NCBI RefSeq assembly: GCF_001612845.1
Contig: NZ_BDBF01000007.1
Span: forward strand, 1-64,000
Source of the DNA: Nocardia elegans NBRC 108235
Lineage (GTDB): Bacteria; Actinomycetota; Actinomycetes; Mycobacteriales; Mycobacteriaceae
Reading direction: 5' to 3'
Length of the DNA stretch: 64,000 nt
Positions 61,584-64,000 of this stretch are shown piece by piece. Each line of letters starts with the position of its first letter. The stretch's first letter is position 1. Made by a program: the position numbers and the translations under genes. The notes under the pieces are model-generated. The model was given only the letters and a program-made list of their open reading frames with translations. It made no database searches and was not told the origin of the DNA.

Positions 61584-61728
61584 GGGCGCTGGGAACACGG
61601 CGTAATTGTCGGTGGCGTTCCTCGAGAAACCCTGTGAACTCGCTCGGAGTCCGGTCCGGCCGGGCGGCCGGCGAAGATGGGGTCGAAGTCCGGCGCCGCG
61701 TGAGCCCCGCGCGGGCACAATGGGGCAT

Positions 61729-62247
61729 ATGGCCGAGATCGTGCTGGTGCGCGGGGATATCACCGAACAAGACGTAGACGCCGTGGTCAATGCCGCCAAC
61801 TCCGGGCTGCTGGGTGGCGGTGGGGTCGACGGTGCGATCCACCGCCGCGGTGGACCCGACATCCTCGCCGCCTGCAAGCAGTTGCGGGCGACGACCTATC
61901 CCGACGGCCTGCCCACCGGGGCGGCAGTGGCGACGACGGCCGGCAACCTTCCCGCCCGCTGGGTTATCCACACCGTCGGCCCGGTCTGGGCGGCGAAACA
62001 CGACCGCTCCGGCCTGCTGGCCTCCTGCTACCGCGAATCCCTGCGTGTCGCAGAGGAATTGGGTGCCCGCACGATCGCCTTCCCGGCGATCTCCACCGGC
62101 GTGTACGGCTGGCCTCTCGACGACGGCGCCCGGATCGCCCTCGACACCGTCCGGACGGCGCGTACCGGCGCCGCCGAGATCCGTTTCGTCCTGTTCGGCG
62201 CGACCGCGCATCGGGTGTTCGAGTCCGCGCTGGCCGCACTGGAATAG
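61729..62247 (+). CDS. Macrodomain protein (O-acetyl-ADP-ribose deacetylase-like)
   Basis: The 172-residue protein is a single MacroD-type domain: [39 protein letters not shown] (binding loop 1 with the catalytic Asp region) and [14 protein letters not shown] (loop 2). It should bind ADP-ribose and remove acetyl or ADP-ribosyl groups. ATG at 61720 is an alternative start. It is divergent from the esterase and lies just before ruvC. Confidence 0.92.
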   Translation: MAEIVLVRGDITEQDVDAVVNAANSGLLGGGGVDGAIHRRGGPDILAACKQLRATTYPDGLPTGAAVATTAGNLPARWVIHTVGPVWAAKHDRSGLLASCYRESLRVAEELGARTIAFPAISTGVYGWPLDDGARIALDTVRTARTGAAEIRFVLFGATAHRVFESALAALE

Positions 62248-62332
62248 CCGGCTTCGTCGCTCCGCGGCGCGGGGTCGCGGCGTCCGGGCTCCGTGTCGGT
62301 GGCCGCCGGTACGGGGGCTCTCGGTTAGACTT

Positions 62333-62346
62333 CGAACAATTGTTCG
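62333..62346. promoter_or_regulatory. LexA SOS box before ruvC
   Basis: CGAACAATTGTTCG is a perfect palindrome matching the Gram-positive/actinobacterial LexA consensus CGAAC-N4-GTTCG. It lies 22 bases before the ruvC start, so ruvCAB should be induced by DNA damage. Confidence 0.85.
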
Positions 62347-62368
62347 CGAATCGACAGGGGTGCATTTC

Positions 62369-62938
62369 GTGCGGGTGATGGGTGTCGACCCCGGGCTCAC
62401 CCGGTGCGGCCTGAGCATCGTCGAGGGCGGTCTGGGGCGGCAGGTCACCGCGCTCGACGTCGACGTCGTGCGGACACCGGCCGATATGGACCTCGCGCAG
62501 CGGCTGCTGGGCGTCGCCGACGCCGCCGAGCACTGGATGGACACCCATCGGCCCGAGGCGGTCGCGATCGAGCGGGTCTTCTCCCAGCACAACGTCCGCA
62601 CCGCCATGGGCACCGCACAGGCCGGCGGGGTGATCGCGCTGGCGGCCGCGCGGCGCGGCATACCCGTCGCCTTCCACACTCCGAGCCAGGTCAAAGCGGC
62701 GGTGACCGGCAACGGTTCCGCGGACAAGGCTCAGGTGACGGCGATGGTGACCCGCATCCTAGGCTTGCAGACGGCGCCGAAACCGGCCGACGCGGCCGAC
62801 GCCCTGGCGCTGGCGATCTGCCACTGCTGGCGGGCGCCGATGCTGGAGCGGATGGCGAAGGCGGAGGCCCAGGCCGAACAGGCGCGGCGCAGATACGCCG
62901 AAAGGCTTGCCCAGCAACGAAAGGCGGTGACCAGGTGA
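62369..62938 (+). CDS. ruvC: Holliday junction resolvase RuvC
   Basis: The 189-residue endonuclease cuts Holliday junctions. The four catalytic acids are visible: Asp in MGVDPGLT, Glu in [10 protein letters not shown], and the Asp pair in [18 protein letters not shown] at 62369 has AGGGG at 8-base spacing; GTG at 62360 is in frame. The ruvA start overlaps its stop (GTGA). Confidence 0.96.
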   Translation: MRVMGVDPGLTRCGLSIVEGGLGRQVTALDVDVVRTPADMDLAQRLLGVADAAEHWMDTHRPEAVAIERVFSQHNVRTAMGTAQAGGVIALAAARRGIPVAFHTPSQVKAAVTGNGSADKAQVTAMVTRILGLQTAPKPADAADALALAICHCWRAPMLERMAKAEAQAEQARRRYAERLAQQRKAVTR

Positions 62939-63540
62939 TCGCGTCGGTGCGCGGTGAGGTGCTCGAGATCGGGCTCGACCACGCGGTGCTGGAGGCCGCG
63001 GGCGTGGGATACCGGCTCAACGCCACCCCCTCCACGCTGGCCGGTCTCACCCGCGGCGACGAGGCCCGCCTCTACACCGCGATGATCGTGCGCGAGGATT
63101 CGATGACGCTGTACGGCTTCGCCGATACCGAGGCGCGCGATCTGTTCGGGCTGCTGCAAACCGTCTCCGGTGTCGGTCCCCGGCTGGCGATGGCGGTGCT
63201 GGCGGTGCTCGAGCCCGAGGCGCTGCGAAAAGCCTTGGCGGAGAGCAACGTCGCCGCACTGACCCGGGTACCGGGGATCGGTAAACGCGGGGCCGAGCGC
63301 ATGGTGGTCGAATTGCGCGACAAGGTGAATCTGGTTCCCGTGCAGTCCGCCCCGCCCGGCGCGGCGCCCACCCCGGTCGTCACCCCGGTGCGTGATCAGG
63401 TCGTGGAGGCGTTGACCGGTCTCGGGTTCCCGGTGAAGCAGGCCGAGCCCGCCGTCGACGGCGTCCTCGCCGAACAGCCCGAACTGGGTACCTCGCAGGC
63501 CCTGCGGGCCGCACTGGCGATCCTCGGCCGGAATCGGTGA
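62935..63540 (+). CDS. ruvA: Holliday junction branch-migration protein RuvA
   Basis: The 201-residue protein binds four-way junctions and recruits RuvB. It has an N-terminal OB fold ([25 protein letters not shown]), two helix-hairpin-helix motifs ([33 protein letters not shown]) and a C-terminal RuvB-binding helix domain after a Pro-rich linker. The GTG overlaps the ruvC stop, and the ruvB start overlaps its own stop. Confidence 0.96.
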   Translation: MIASVRGEVLEIGLDHAVLEAAGVGYRLNATPSTLAGLTRGDEARLYTAMIVREDSMTLYGFADTEARDLFGLLQTVSGVGPRLAMAVLAVLEPEALRKALAESNVAALTRVPGIGKRGAERMVVELRDKVNLVPVQSAPPGAAPTPVVTPVRDQVVEALTGLGFPVKQAEPAVDGVLAEQPELGTSQALRAALAILGRNR

Positions 63541-64000
63541 CGCCGATGCACGACGACGAATTCCCTTCCAGCAGTGGCGGTATCGATCCCGGCGCCGACG
63601 ATATCGGCACCGGTGCGGACGGCGGCGAATCCGCGGTCACCGCGAACTACCTGACCTCCGACGGGGACATCGAGGCCGGCCTGCGCCCGAAATCCCTGGA
63701 CGACTTCATCGGCCAGCCCCGGGTGCGCGAGCAGCTCGCCCTGGTCTTGCGCGGTGCGACCCAGCGCGGCGGCACCCCCGACCACGTCCTGCTGTCCGGC
63801 CCGCCCGGGCTCGGCAAGACCAGTATGGCGATGATCATCGCCGCCGAGCTCGGTACCGCGCTGCGAATCACGTCCGGACCGGCTCTGGAACGCGCCGGTG
63901 ACCTGGCCGCGATGCTGAGCAATCTCGTCGAGGGCGACGTGCTGTTCATCGACGAGATCCACCGCATGGCCCGCCCGGCCGAGGAGATGCTGTACCTGGC
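63537..64000 (+). CDS. ruvB: Holliday junction helicase RuvB, 3' end beyond window
   Basis: This AAA+ motor drives branch migration with RuvA. Only the first about 154 codons are in the window. They include [19 protein letters not shown], Walker A GPPGLGKT and Walker [13 protein letters not shown] at 63537 overlaps the ruvA stop (GTGA); ATG at 63546 is an alternative start. Confidence 0.96.
   Translation, partial: MTPMHDDEFPSSSGGIDPGADDIGTGADGGESAVTANYLTSDGDIEAGLRPKSLDDFIGQPRVREQLALVLRGATQRGGTPDHVLLSGPPGLGKTSMAMIIAAELGTALRITSGPALERAGDLAAMLSNLVEGDVLFIDEIHRMARPAEEMLYL

Noticed and set aside
1..64000. CRISPR arrays, tRNA/rRNA genes, insertion sequences, prophage
   Set aside because: No regularly spaced repeats, cloverleaf-like segments, transposase or integrase motifs were found by reading; a dedicated RNA-gene scan would be decisive for tRNAs.

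Overview
The window is high-GC actinobacterial DNA that looks like Nocardia or a close relative in the Mycobacteriales. The assignment rests on content and gene order. The block thrS, HIT protein, pgsA, phosphatidylinositol-mannoside acyltransferase, pimA, NUDIX, pdxS, tesB, pdxT, yebC, ruvC, ruvA, ruvB runs in the same order as Rv2614c to Rv2592c of Mycobacterium tuberculosis. It is interrupted here by accessory genes, including an alkB-rubredoxin alkane hydroxylase operon typical of Nocardia and Rhodococcus. I saw no rRNA, tRNA, insertion sequence, prophage or CRISPR array.

Bases 1-16 kb are accessory, stress-related and partly decayed. They hold a Dps ferritin, an Rv2629-like protein, a YbdK-type glutamate-cysteine ligase, and a leftward run of START-domain, DUF4142, FAD oxidoreductase and zinc alcohol dehydrogenase genes ending at a divergent TetR gene. 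Two perfect palindromes lie between that TetR gene and its neighbour. At least five genes here have lost internal segments or carry frameshifts: the Rv2629-like gene, an epimerase, a metallo-beta-lactamase-fold gene, a molybdopterin oxidoreductase and its small neighbour. An intact nucleotidyltransferase-BON fusion is coupled to a metallophosphoesterase.

Bases 16-32 kb carry a truncated adenylate-forming protein, a rhomboid-like membrane protein, an OafA-type acyltransferase, an esterase, several one-component regulators with visible operators (FadR-type GntR, OhrR), a tandem universal stress protein, a flavin monooxygenase and an amidase/GntR unit.

Bases 33-38 kb hold two tandem paralogous genes that each fuse a SulP bicarbonate/sulfate-type transporter, a STAS domain and a beta-carbonic anhydrase. 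Each is preceded by a CRP-like box and a near-identical promoter element whose flanking dyad differs by compensatory changes.

Bases 38-46 kb are core: a FhuF-like iron-sulfur protein, thrS, then a tightly overlapping phosphatidylinositol mannoside operon. Bases 46-51 kb are an insertion with a propeller protein and the alkB-rubA-rubA-rubB operon with a divergent TetR gene. pdxS follows, then a second insertion (VOC protein, WYL regulator, LysR regulator, degenerate kinase-like protein, MHS-type transporter) that separates pdxS from tesB-pdxT-yebC. An exported-type esterase and a macrodomain protein precede ruvCAB, which has a perfect LexA-type SOS box and runs off the right end inside ruvB.
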